Assembly (NCBI GenBank): GCA_022376925.1
Contig: JAIOJX010000030.1
Location: 169,069,298-169,133,297 of the forward strand
Origin: Tragulus kanchil
Lineage: Eukaryota > Chordata > Mammalia > Artiodactyla > Tragulidae
Length of the DNA stretch: 64,000 nt
Direction of reading: 5' to 3'
Position 1 is the stretch's first letter; every line of letters begins with the position of its first letter. The translations under genes were made by a program, and so were the position numbers. Positions 20,117 through 32,300 of the stretch are shown here, in pieces. The notes beneath the pieces are model-generated. The model was given only the letters and a program-made list of their open reading frames with translations. It was not told the origin of the DNA and made no database searches.

Positions 20117-21108
20117 CTTCCAGGTGCCAGGCAGCCCCCAGGCCTGAGCCCTGTCCTATGCCCCCCCCCCCGAGGGGGGGCAGACACCACACCTCTTCTC
20201 CCACTCAGCGGCGGGTCTGTGGGCAGGAGGGGCTGGATCTCTCCCCAGCCCCGGGGTCCCGGCGCTGGCCCGCTCGCGTTTCCCCTCTCCCGGGAGTCCT
20301 GACTCCCGGCCAGTCCCAGCCAGAGTGCTTTCGTTTTGGTTCCCAGCAGGCAGCCGGCTGTTCCCGCCCTACCCGGTCCCTCCCACCAACACCAGGCTTG
20401 GGAGCCAGCAGCCCTGGACTGGAGTGGTGACCTCAGTCCCTCCCTCTCTTCCTCTCCTCTTCTTCCCCTCCTCCTCCTCTGCTGACACCTGGCTGGGAGG
20501 GGCCCCTGGAGAGGGTGGTGGCCTGATGGCTGAGGAAGGGAACTCTTACTCACCCTGGGAGTCCCTAAGGAGGAGGACTCTGTCAAGACACCCCAGGCTC
20601 TGGGCAATCCTGGGGCATTTTCACGTCCCTTGTGACTCTGGGAACCAGGTCCCTTCCCACACTGTCCCTGTGCCCCACTGTGGGACAAGAGCCCCAAAGG
20701 CAGGGACAAAGGCACCAGAAAACCGGGCTTCTTGTCACTCACTGCTTGGCCTATGCTCAAGAGCGGGGTCTGGGGAAGGAGCCCAGGACCCAGAGCCAGG
20801 AAGACAGGCTCTTAATCGTGCTGTTGCCCTGGGCTAGCTGCGTGACCATGGACCCCGTCCACCCGTGTTTTCCTTTCTTCTCCCTGAATTGTCACAGTGA
20901 GGATCAAGGAGATTTGCAGGTCCTCCTTTACCCAAAGGGCAGTGCTTGTGAGAACCGGACATCTGTGGATACGCAACACCCGACAGACCAGCCAGGGCGG
21001 TTCTGACAGGGACGGCGGTGACAGGAGCCAGGCGAGGGCCTCGATGGCCGCAGGCTGAACCCTGAGCCTTCCTCAGCCCTCCCGGGGGGGGGGCACCCCC
21101 CTACTCAC

Positions 21109-21213
21109 CGGAGAGCAGCGGGTGGTGTCCTGAAGCCCGACCAACCTCTCCAGAGAGAGGACCACAGGATTCCGGCCCAGCGCCAAGGACAGAAGGAACC
21201 AGGGCACAGGCAT
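21109..21213 (-). CDS. IL17RC: IL17RC exon 1, second copy (duplication artefact)
   Basis: Identical to 20012-20116 with an offset of 1097. This copy has the natural upstream flank running towards IL17RE; the left copy has the natural downstream flank into intron 1. Together they describe one exon. Confidence 0.82.
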
Positions 21214-22207
21214 CTTCCAGGTGCCAGGCAGCCCCCAGGCCTGAGCCCTGTCCTATGCCCCCCCCCCCCGAGGGGGGGCAGACACCACACCTCTTCTCCC
21301 ACTCAGCGGCGGGTCTGTGGGCAGGAGGGGCTGGATCTCTCCCCAGCCCCGGGGTCCCGGCGCTGGCCCGCTCGCGTTTCCCCTCTCCCGGGAGTCCTGA
21401 CTCCCGGCCAGTCCCAGCCAGAGTGCTTTCGTTTTGGTTCCCAGCAGGCAGCCGGCTGTTCCCGCCCTACCCGGTCCCTCCCACCAACACCAGGCTTGGG
21501 AGCCAGCAGCCCTGGACTGGAGTGGTGACCTCAGTCCCTCCCTCTCTTCCTCTCCTCTTCTTCCCCTCCTCCTCCTCTGCTGACACCTGGCTGGGAGGGG
21601 CCCCTGGAGAGGGTGGTGGCCTGATGGCTGAGGAAGGGAACTCTTACTCACCCTGGGAGTCCCTAAGGAGGAGGACTCTGTCAAGACACCCCAGGCTCTG
21701 GGCAATCCTGGGGCATTTTCACGTCCCTTGTGACTCTGGGAACCAGGTCCCTTCCCACACTGTCCCTGTGCCCCACTGTGGGACAAGAGCCCCAAAGGCA
21801 GGGACAAAGGCACCAGAAAACCGGGCTTCTTGTCACTCACTGCTTGGCCTATGCTCAAGAGCGGGGTCTGGGGAAGGAGCCCAGGACCCAGAGCCAGGAA
21901 GACAGGCTCTTAATCGTGCTGTTGCCCTGGGCTAGCTGCGTGACCATGGACCCCGTCCACCCGTGTTTTCCTTTCTTCTCCCTGAATTGTCACAGTGAGG
22001 ATCAAGGAGATTTGCAGGTCCTCCTTTACCCAAAGGGCAGTGCTTGTGAGAACCGGACATCTGTGGATACGGATATAGAGGATTTCAGCCGACAAAATGA
22101 TGAATAACTGTCCCCAGGCAGAGTCTTGCTGATCCTTCGTCCAACTCAACACTCTGGGCACCCCGGAGAAGCACCTTGTGTTTCTCAGTTTCTCCATCAT
22201 GTTCACT

Positions 22208-22213
22208 TTTATT
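22208..22213 (-). terminator. Possible IL17RE polyadenylation signal
   Basis: AATAAA on the minus strand, about 0.6 kb downstream of the IL17RE stop. It is the nearest canonical signal I noticed. A shorter 3' UTR using a variant signal is possible. Confidence 0.35.
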
Positions 22214-22805
22214 CATCTTTCTCTCAGTCTTCATGTTCCACCTTTGCCCTCACCACCGAAGGCCAAAGCCTCTTTCCCTGGGTCCAGAGCCCTTCCTCTC
22301 TCCCACTGTGGGCAGGGCCCTGGTCTGGAAAGTAAGAACCCTTAGCTCTCAAAGGGGTTTTCTGTGCCCCCGGTCTGGGGCCATGTCTCTCTCAGAACTG
22401 CCGTAGCTCCTGCCTCCCCAGGCGTTGTCCCAACCTCTCTGGCCTGACCTGGAGCACGTATGCGTAGACTTTTCTCAGGAATTTTGGAGAGAGGAAGTGT
22501 GATGATCCCCACCCACCACATGACTGAGGTCAGGGGAGTTCTCAGTAAAGTGTGACTCTCTCCCTGGGGGTTCTGAGGAAGTAATAAGCAGGAGAAAGAG
22601 GCTGGACAATAAGGGACCGTTGTGGGGGGTGGGAGGACACTGAGGGATGGGCTCTGCTCAGGAGCTAGGAGGCAGAGTCAGGCTTCTTAGCCAGCACAGC
22701 AGAGGAAACACCCCAAGGATTCCAGAGTAGAAGCCTCATTCGGGGGTTCCAGCCAGCACAGCCACAAACTGCAGCCACAGACATCTGGACTGCACCGAGC
22801 TCTGT

Positions 22806-23362
22806 TCAGCCTTGGTCGGCAAGCTTGGCGGCCTCAAGTTCCAGCCGGCGGCACAGTTCCACGCGACCCCGCAGGCGCGGCCGGGCGCCAAGGCGGCCCC
22901 AGCTGCTGGCTGCAGTGTAAGTCCGCGCGTCCAGCGCCCGCAGCAGGCGCGGCAGGTCGTGCAGCAGGCGGTAGCGGGGCAGGGCACGCAGCGGCGGGGG
23001 AATGTCGCCCTTGGCGCAGAGACGACTGAAGTACGCGAGCAGCAGCAGCGGGCGCGGAGCGGCGCGGAGCAGGGCGCGCAGGGGCGCAGCTCGAGGATCC
23101 GGGCCGCTGGCTGGGCTGGGGCCGGCGCTGCTCCATAGGAGCAACACGGTGCCCCGCTCCCGCACCACACGCGTCCGCGCCGCCCAGAGCCACGGCAGGG
23201 GGCCCACGCGTGCCACACGCGTGCCCTCCCACAGGTCCACGATCACGTCGCGCCCGCCGCCCAGAGCGGCCCGCAGCAGTTCAGCCACCGCTCCCACCAG
23301 GCGCCGCTGCGCCTCGGAGTCTGCCACGTGCAGCAGCAGCACCGGCCTCGTTCGGCCCGGGC
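22806..23362 (-). CDS. IL17RE: IL17RE exon 16: SEFIR domain and stop
   Basis: 557 nt ending at TGA (22808-22806). SEFIR signatures: RPVLLLHVADSEAQRRLVGA, DVIVDLWEGTRVARVGPLPW and GTVLLLWSSAG, then LLLLAYFSRLCAKGDIPPPL and a C-terminal ELCRRLELEAAKLADQG. Very GC-rich, which creates long shadow ORFs in other frames. Confidence 0.97.
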
Positions 23363-26300
23363 CTGGGGGCGGGAGCAACCGATGAGCAAGGTGGGGCGCT
23401 AAGGGACAACCCAGCGCTCTCCTCCCAGGCCTCGGGGCTACATGATAGGGTGAAACGTACCCCTCGGCCCGCCTCCCTCGACTTCCCTGTTCCTCAGCTG
23501 CGCCAGGGGTGTGTACACAAGGTAGCTTTAGCCTACAGGGCACCTTTGGGCTAATTAGATAAAAGTACCCCAGAAGAGGCGAGGGCTCGGGTGCCAGGTG
23601 CAGCGAAGGCTGCATTTCCGCCCCACTAGCCTCTTGCCTAGAGACGGCCACAGAGACCTACCTGCAGCGGGACCTTTGCCCTGCCTTAACCATTCCTGTC
23701 CACTAGGGGGCCTGAGACGCTCAGCCTTCAGTAAGAGTGCAGGGTGCCCTGCGGCAAGGAGGAGGCTCTTCGGGAAGGCATTCTGGACAGGCATTGGAAT
23801 GGGGGTGTGGGGGGGGTATCTAGTGTAGATGCCAAACAAGTATGAATCCCCAGGTTACTTCCCCATGAGCTTACCTGATAGTGGGCGCCGGCAGGTGAGA
23901 ACCAAAACAACTCCCAGTAGGGTGGTGAAGACCAGCAGTGCCAGGATCAAGAGCCCCAGGCGTCTGTGAGAGACTGAGTCAAGCAGGGTGAGGCCAAGCC
24001 CCGCTCCTCAGTGCCCAGCCTCCCTCTCACTCCCGGTCCCCTCCCAAGAGCTCACCATCTGGACACAAGAGGTGCTTCCAGGCAAACTGGACATCTGATC
24101 TCCACACCTGAGGGCACAAAGCCCCCGACCCTTGTGAGTCAGGGTACACTTTCCTCCCAGGAGAAGCTGAATAGGTGGTGGGGTGGAGATGGAGAAGGGG
24201 AATCCCCCTGGCGAGGGCATTCCTCCAACACAGGATTTCTGTCCAGTCCATCTTTGGCCAGGCACAGAACACGGTCAAGCATGGGAGACTCAGAAGGTAA
24301 ACGCAAAGTTGGCCAGGGTATCTGTGAAGAGCTGCCGAGCCACAGGCCCTGACTTACGTAATCAGACACCCTCCGAGCTCCCACCCCGATTGATTGCCAT
24401 GTCTGAGTCTGGACAGAAAACACCAGGCTTTCTGATTTTCAAGAGATACCAGAAATCAAAATATGACATCTCTCAATATTTAAAGGGTGGCAACTATCTC
24501 CAGTCATGAACACGGGAACACTGTGCTGGCCAAATCAAACGTTTTTACTGACCGGATTTGTCCCATCTACTACCTGTGGTGTAGATGCCAGAGGTGTGGA
24601 GCCAGGGTAACGACAGGATTCCTTACCAGGACACAGCCTCCTGGCCTCAGAAAGGGAACGATGAGGTCCAGTGTCACCGGGGTTGAGCCCTGAGTCTGTG
24701 GGAACAAAGGGCAGAATGACTGTCTCCACAGATGCAAATCTAACTCTGTGCAGCTCCCAAGTCTTTGCCTATACCGTGTTCTTTGTTTCTCCCCGCATCC
24801 CCACCCAAATCCTACCAGGCTTAGGGTCAAGTGCCACCCCAACAAGAAGCCTTCCCAAACTTCATTCCTAGGTCCCGCTGATCATTCCCAGATATGGACT
24901 ACGGCACAGATATACATTAATCAGGCACTCATCAACAAAACATACTCTGGGTGCCAACTCTGTGCCAAGCCCCGGGGAAACAAGTCGGGGACAGACATTC
25001 TGTTCTCCATCAGCTCACAAACTAGGAGGCTAATTAAACGCTGTCTCCCTTCTCTGCCCTGCATACCTGAAGGGACAGCTTTTCCATTGGAAAGAACATA
25101 AGCTGTAGCATCACCAAACAAGTCAGGCTTAACTACTGCCTTTGTGGTTCCTACCAATGGGATCTTTGCATGGAGATGGACTATCCTCCTCTTTGAGCCT
25201 CAATTTTTAAATATGATCTTTAAGAGCTCACCATCTGGACACAAGAGGTGCTTCCAGGCAAACTGGACATCTGATCTCCACACCTGAGGGCACAAAGCCC
25301 CCGACCCTTGTGAGTCAGGGTACACTTTCCTCCCAGGAGAAGCTGAATAGGTGGTGGGGTGGAGATGGAGAAGGGGAATCCCCCTGGCGAGGGCATTCCT
25401 CCAACACAGGATTTCTGTCCAGTCCATCTTTGGCCAGGCACAGAACACGGTCAAGCATGGGAGACTCAGAAGGTAAACGCAAAGTTGGCCAGGGTATCTG
25501 TGAAGAGCTGCCGAGCCACAGGCCCTGACTTACGTAATCAGACACCCTCCGAGCTCCCACCCCGATTGATTGCCATGTCTGAGTCTGGACAGAAAACACC
25601 AGGCTTTCTGATTTTCAAGAGATACCAGAAATCAAAATATGACATCTCTCAATATTTAAAGGGTGGCAACTATCTCCAGTCATGAACACGGGAACACTGT
25701 GCTGGCCAAATCAAACGTTTTTACTGACCGGATTTGTCCCATCTACTACCTGTGGTGTAGATGCCAGAGGTGTGGAGCCAGGGTAACGACAGGATTCCTT
25801 ACCAGGACACAGCCTCCTGGCCTCAAAAAGGGGAACGATGAGGTCCAGTGTCACCGGGGTTGAGCCCTGAGTCTGTGGGAACAAAGGGCAGAATGACTGT
25901 CTCCACAGATGCAAATCTAACTCTGTGCAGCTCCCAAGTCTTTGCCTATACCGTGTTCTTTGTTTCTCCCCGCATCCCCACCCAAATCCTACCAGGCTTA
26001 GGGTCAAGTGCCACCCCAACAAGAAGCCTTCCCAAACTTCATTCCTAGGTCCCGCTGATCATTCCCAGATATGGACTACGGCACAGATATACATTAATCA
26101 GGCACTCATCAACAAAACATACTCTGGGTGCCAACTCTGTGCCAAGCCCTGGGGAAACAAGGCGGGTACAGACATTCTGTTCTCCATCAGCTCACAAACT
26201 AGGAGGCTAATTAAACGCTGTCTCCCTTCTCTGCCCTGCATACCTGAAGGGACAGCTTTTCCATTGGAAAGAACATAAGCTGTAGCATCACCAAACAAGT

Positions 26301-29300
26301 CAGGCTTAACTACTGCCTTTGTGGTTCCTACCAATGGGATCTTTGCATGGAGATGGACTATCCTCCTCTTTGAGCCTCAGTTTCTTCATTTGTGTATAAC
26401 AGATAATGATCCTTATTTTACTGGGTTACTGAAAGTCTCACGTGGGAATGTGCAGATGAACACTTTTTTTTTTTTGGCCACTTCTATTGGTCCTTCATTT
26501 ATCCATTTTCATCCATCTTTGTTCTTTGGCCTGTGTAGGCCTCCCATCGCAGTGGCCTCTCTCGTCACAGAGTACCGGCTCTGGGCGCATGCGCTCCAGA
26601 GCTCCAGCTCGGTAGTTGGACACATAGGTTCAGCCACTCCGCGGCATGTGAGAACTTCCCAGGTCAGGGATCGAACTGGCACCCCTTGCACGGCAAGGCG
26701 GTGTCCTTACCCACTGGACCACCAGGGAAACCCAGATGAACACTCTTTATAACACACAGTGCAGTGCGTATGCATTTAGTAGTAGTGCCTATTTCTTACA
26801 CTATGGGCTCTTTGGGGGTAGAGGCTGTGTTAGTTTTTTTTTCATCTCCCAGGGCCTGTTAGACTGGGGACAGAGTAGGCACTTGATACATGTTGAACTG
26901 GCTGCCCTGTGTCTATAGGCAGGATGTGCCTTCAGCCCGTGTTCTGGGTGCTGGTTAGTGGGGATCTGCCTCCATTCTTTAAGGATGCCCTCCGCCTCCT
27001 ATCCCTGCCCCAGTCCCCATTCTCCAGCCAGTTGTGAGCAGGTGGGATGCAGTGGCTCTCAAATCGTGGTTAAACTCAATGACAGTACCAGTTCCCAGCA
27101 ATGGATTTAGGTCCCAACTTCAGGTCATCCCACATGACTTTGTCTTAAATCTTAAGCATTTGCTACCACCTGTCTGCTTGGGAGCCTTCACAGAATATAA
27201 AACAAATATACAAGCTGCATGTGAGTAAGAAAGAACTGAGGGGCCTCCCTGGTGGTCCAGTGGGTAAGGACACCGCCTAGCAGTGCAACGGGTGCCGGTT
27301 CGATCCCTGGCCTGGGAATATCCCACGTGCCGTGGAGCGGCTGGACCTATGTGTCCAATTACCAAGCCGGAGCTCTGGAGCGCATGCGCCCAGAGCCATT
27401 GCTCTGTGATGAGAGAGGCCACTGCGATGGGAGGCCCACACAGGCCAAAGAACAAAGATGGATGAAAAGAGATAAATGAAAGGCTAATAGAAGTAGCCCG
27501 CCCGCCTCCTCCCTCCCCAACCCACCCACGCCCCCCGCCAAAAAAGAAAGAAAGAACTGAGAAGAGTGAGCCATGCTTCATCAGTTTGGTGCTGTGGTTT
27601 TTGCGGATATATTTGATGGTGGTTTTTCTGTCAAATACACAGAAGAGAATCCCACTAGTCAAACTGTTTTTAGTTCTCATGATAGAGTTAAATCTATCAA
27701 GAGTTTACGGTATTCTGCAAAGAGCACTTCAGCTTCCAGGGGTTCTGTCTCCCAAAGACAGAGAGCTCCTGCCAGATGCCTTGTGGAGGCAGGCGGGAGA
27801 GGGGTGGGGGCCAGCTGGTTGAAGAGAGGGCATCAGCAGTTAGCACGGGCCGGAGAACAGCTGGGATTGGGAGGGCCAATCCCCTCTCGCCTGCTAATCC
27901 CTGTAGGTTCAGAGACAGAAAGGCCTAGAAACTGCTCCATCCAAGACTCTACTGACCGGCAGAGGAGGCATCTGGATAAAGGCTGATCAAGTGATTACAC
28001 CAGCAGATGCTGCAAGTCAGAGATCTGCTCACCCCACTTGCCACGCTCTCCTCAGTAAGTCCCAGTGGGCGCCAAGCCCTGGCTAGGCTGTACCTGGCTG
28101 ACGCTGTACACCGGGGGCACCACGCTGTCCTGCCCCACGCCCGGGTGACTCCAGGCGGCACTGAAGGTGGCGTGCGTCCTTGAAGAGAAGTGAAGGACTA
28201 CCTGCGTACCAGTTCCCAGCAATGGATTTAGGTCCCAACTTCAGGTCATCCCACATGACTTTGTCTTAAATCTTAAGCATTTGCTACCACCTGTCTGCTT
28301 GGGAGCCTTCACAGAATATAAAACAAATATACAAGCTGCATGTGAGTAAGAAAGAACTGAGGGGCCTCCCTGGTGGTCCAGTGGGTAAGGACACCGCCTA
28401 GCAGTGCAACGGGTGCCGGTTCGATCCCTGGCCTGGGAATATCCCACGTGCCGTGGAGCGGCTGGACCTATGTGTCCAATTACCAAGCCGGAGCTCTGGA
28501 GCGCATGCGCCCAGAGCCATTGCTCTGTGATGAGAGAGGCCACTGCGATGGGAGGCCCACACAGGCCAAAGAACAAAGATGGATGAAAAGAGATAAATGA
28601 AAGGCTAATAGAAGTAGCCCGCCCGCCTCCTCCTCCCCAACCCACCCACGCCCCCCGCCAAAAAAGAAAGAAAGAACTGAGAAGAGTGAGCCATGCTTCA
28701 TCAGTTTGGTGCTGTGGTTTTTGCGGATATATTTGATGGTGGTTTTTCTGTCAAATACACAGAAGAGAATCCCACTAGTCAAACTGTTTTTAGTTCTCAT
28801 GATAGAGTTAAATCTATCAAGAGTTTACGGTATTCTGCAAAGAGCACTTCAGCTTCCAGGGGTTCTGTCTCCCAAAGACAGAGAGCTCCTGCCAGATGCC
28901 TTGTGGAGGCAGGCGGGAGAGGGGTGGGGGCCAGCTGGTTGAAGAGAGGGCATCAGCAGTTAGCACGGGCCGGAGAACAGCTGGGATTGGGAGGGCCAAT
29001 CCCCTCTCGCCTGCTAATCCCTGTAGGTTCAGAGACAGAAAGGCCTAGAAACTGCTCCATCCAAGACTCTACTGACCGGCAGAGGAGGCATCTGGATAAA
29101 GGCTGATCAAGTGATTACACCAGCAGATGCTGCAAGTCAGAGATCTGCTCACCCCACTTGCCACGCTCTCCTCAGTAAGTCCCAGTGGGCGCCAAGCCCT
29201 GGCTAGGCTGTACCTGGCTGACGCTGTACACCGGGGGCACCACGCTGTCCTGCCCCACGCCCGGGTGACTCCAGGCGGCACTGAAGGTGGCGTGCGTCCT

Positions 29301-32300
29301 TGAAGAGAAGTGAAGGACTACCTGCTGGGGCTGGGTGTCCATGCTCACATTCCAGGATGGGGCTGCCGGTGCAGGGGAGGGAGAGAGGGTGTCAGGTGAG
29401 AGAGGATGTTTTGTGGGAGGTGATAGGAGCTGGGCTGCAGCTGACAGAGATGTCAGGGAAGGAAGAGTCTGGCTTCACCGCAGTGGTGGGAAAGAGACCC
29501 CAGCCAGGGTCACTTATGGGCTCACCAAATGTCCGGTGCGGGCATTCAACGTGGCTGCTGTTTCCAAAAGAGAACTGGGAAATCCAAGAACGGCAGGTCA
29601 GCAAGCTCCGGGCACCATGTACACCCTTCCCCATCCCTTGTCACCCACGCTAGTACCTTGAAGCACAGCTGGGGGTGCAAGTCCACCTTCTCCATGATGA
29701 ACCACTATCGGGGGAGAAGGGACTCAGAAAGCAGAGCCCCGGGGTCCCAGCCCTGCCCACCCAGGCCCTGGGAGGCCTATCGTACCCCCTCTGACTCTCG
29801 CACTGTAGCATTGGGGAGGTCTTCGCAGAAGATGGGCCAACCCCGGCTGTGGCAGAGGGAGGCCTCCAGCTTCAATGGGCAGCGGAGGGTCAGGGCCATG
29901 ACCATCTGACTGTGCTGACTGTAGTCAGTAAAGGTCACTGACTGCCAGAAGTCCGAGCCATCTGGGCAGGGAGCAGGGACAGAGAGTGAGACCCGGGAGG
30001 CCTGAGCCCGATCCCCAGCGCACCAGGAGAGGAGATTTCTGAAGGAGGTTGACCCAGCCCTAGTTTGCCTAGGAAACTGAGGCTCAGAGAAGAATGAGCG
30101 GCAGAGCTGGGATGTGAGTCCAGAGGTCTTCTGGTCTGCCCTCTTAGGACACTACTCCCCAGGCTGGATATTTCTGAACCTCCCACAGGGCCTAGGACCA
30201 TGTTCAACAATTTGATTTAGTAGACATGGTCGTCCATGACTTGCCCCCACTGTTTCCAAAGAAAGTGCCTCATGCATTCTGGGGACCTCCTCCCACACAG
30301 GTGTAGAGCATGCATTTGTGTGTGTATGTGCGTGTGCATGTGTGTGTTGGGGGGTTAGAAAGAGAGAGAAGCTGTGCATGCACAAGAGTCACATGGGCAG
30401 TGCTCACAGGCTTCAGGCTGGCTCTGGAAGGACATTTTTGCGCCTCACGGTGTCCTCTTGCAGGTAGGATGCCTGTGGGGACGGGACAGGGACAGAGGGT
30501 CAGAGGACTTCAAGCACTCAGGCTTGATACTCATTGCTTTATCCTCCCCTTGACCAGCTGGTGGGAAAGAGACCCCAGCCAGGGTCACTTATGGGCTCAC
30601 CAAATGTCCGGTGCGGGCATTCAACGTGGCTGCTGTTTCCAAAAGAGAACTGGGAAATCCAAGAACGGCAGGTCAGCAAGCTCCGGGCACCATGTACACC
30701 CTTCCCCATCCCTTGTCACCCACGCTAGTACCTTGAAGCACAGCTGGGGGTGCAAGTCCACCTTCTCCATGATGAACCACTATCGGGGGAGAAGGGACTC
30801 AGAAAGCAGAGCCCCGGGGTCCCAGCCCTGCCCACCCAGGCCCTGGGAGGCCTATCGTACCCCCTCTGACTCTCGCACTGTAGCATTGGGGAGGTCTTCG
30901 CAGAAGATGGGCCAACCCCGGCTGTGGCAGAGGGAGGCCTCCAGCTTCAATGGGCAGCGGAGGGTCAGGGCCATGACCATCTGACTGTGCTGACTGTAGT
31001 CAGTAAAGGTCACTGACTGCCAGAAGTCCGAGCCATCTGGGCAGGGAGCAGGGACAGAGAGTGAGACCCGGGAGGCCTGAGCCCGATCCCCAGCGCACCA
31101 GGAGAGGAGATTTCTGAAGGAGGTTGACCCAGCCCTAGTTTGCCTAGGAAACTGAGGCTCAGAGAAGAATGAGCGGCAGAGCTGGGATGTGAGTCCAGAG
31201 GTCTTCTGGTCTGCCCTCTTAGGACACTACTCCCCAGGCTGGATATTTCTGAACCTCCCACAGGGCCTAGGACCATGTTCAACAATTTGATTTAGTAGAC
31301 ATGGTCGTCCATGACTTGCCCCCACTGTTTCCAAAGAAAGTGCCTCATGCATTCTGGGGACCTCCTCCCACACAGGTGTAGAGCATGCATTTGTGTGTGT
31401 ATGTGCGTGTGCATGTGTGTGTTGGGGGGTTAGAAAGAGAGAGAAGCTGTGCATGCACAAGAGTCACATGGGCAGTGCTCACAGGCTTCAGGCTGGCTCT
31501 GGAAGGGACATTTTTTGCGCCTCACGGTGTCCTCTTGCAGGTAGGATGCCTGTGGGGACGGGGGACAGGGACAGAGGGTCAGAGGACTTCAAGCACTCAG
31601 GCTTGATACTCATTCTAGCTTGACTCTGCCTGGACCCACGTTGACCGGGCACCAAGGATGGAGAGCAGTGCGGGACGAGGGCAAGGGTGGTTGCGCTTGG
31701 CACTCGCTAAGGAACTCCAGACTACAGCAGTGAGATCAGTGAGGGAAGGACTGAGTCTTCTTCTCCAGGAGAGGAGAACCTATCCCCAGGAAGAGGCAAA
31801 TCACGAGATCCACGTTCCTCTACTTCTGCCTTCCCGGGTCTCCATTCTCAGTGAGTCCCAAGCTGCCCTGTGCCCTGGAGGGTCTCTCCCTCCAGCACCC
31901 AGTGGCTGTCTCCCTGGTAGGTGCTCCTCAATACAGGTTTCTGCCTGTACCTTCCCTTTTGTCTCCTTCCGGGTGACAAGTCCCTCAGCCTTTCCTGTCT
32001 AGTCCAAGGGAACCTTTTTTCTTCTTCTTCTAATATTTATTTATTTGGCTGTGCTGTGTCTTAGTTGCAGCATGTGGGACCATGTAGAATCTAGTTCCCT
32101 GACTAGGGATCAAACCCAGGCCCCCTGCATTGAGACTGTAGATTCTGAGCCACTGGGCCATTAGGAAGTCCCCCAAAGGAGTCTTAATGCTAGGCTGTTC
32201 AGTCCTACAAGGAAAGGAGGCAGACTGCCATGCAGGGCTAGAGGGGATGGGACTTCCAGAGCCATACAGAACCTTGCAGTGGCCACGAGCCCTGACCCGA

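Larger units (their letters stand above)
19877..22071. repeat. Tandem duplication 6 (offset 1097, then 1098)
   Basis: 19877-20973 is repeated at 20974-22071, joined without filler. A C-run is 11 long in one copy and 12 in the other. Duplicates IL17RC exon 1. Confidence 0.97.
24046..26379. repeat. Tandem duplication 7 (offset 1176, then 1177)
   Basis: 24046-25202 is repeated at 25222-26379 after about 19 bases of AT-rich filler. Duplicates IL17RE exons 13 and 14; the exon 13 copy is frameshifted. Confidence 0.96.
27085..29325. repeat. Tandem duplication 8 (offset 1121, then 1120)
   Basis: 27085-28205 is repeated at 28206-29325 without filler; a one-base difference lies in a C/T-rich SINE tail. 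Cuts IL17RE exon 12. Confidence 0.97.
29484..31614. repeat. Tandem duplication 9 (offset 1075)
   Basis: 29484-30535 is repeated at 30559-31614 with 23 bases of filler. The last 120 bases of the left copy lose single bases in several homopolymers. Duplicates IL17RE exons 8-11. Confidence 0.96.

Noticed and set aside
20008..20760. 250-aa minus-strand open frame upstream of IL17RC exon 1
   Set aside because: Wrong frame relative to the signal-peptide exon and contains homopolymer runs; no protein similarity seen.
22812..23554. Plus-strand open frames over the IL17RE SEFIR exon
   Set aside because: GC-rich antisense shadows of the true coding exon.
30310..30984. 224-aa plus-strand open frame with a CVYVRVHVCV start
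   Set aside because: Begins in a TG-type microsatellite, crosses a duplication seam and runs antisense to IL17RE exons.
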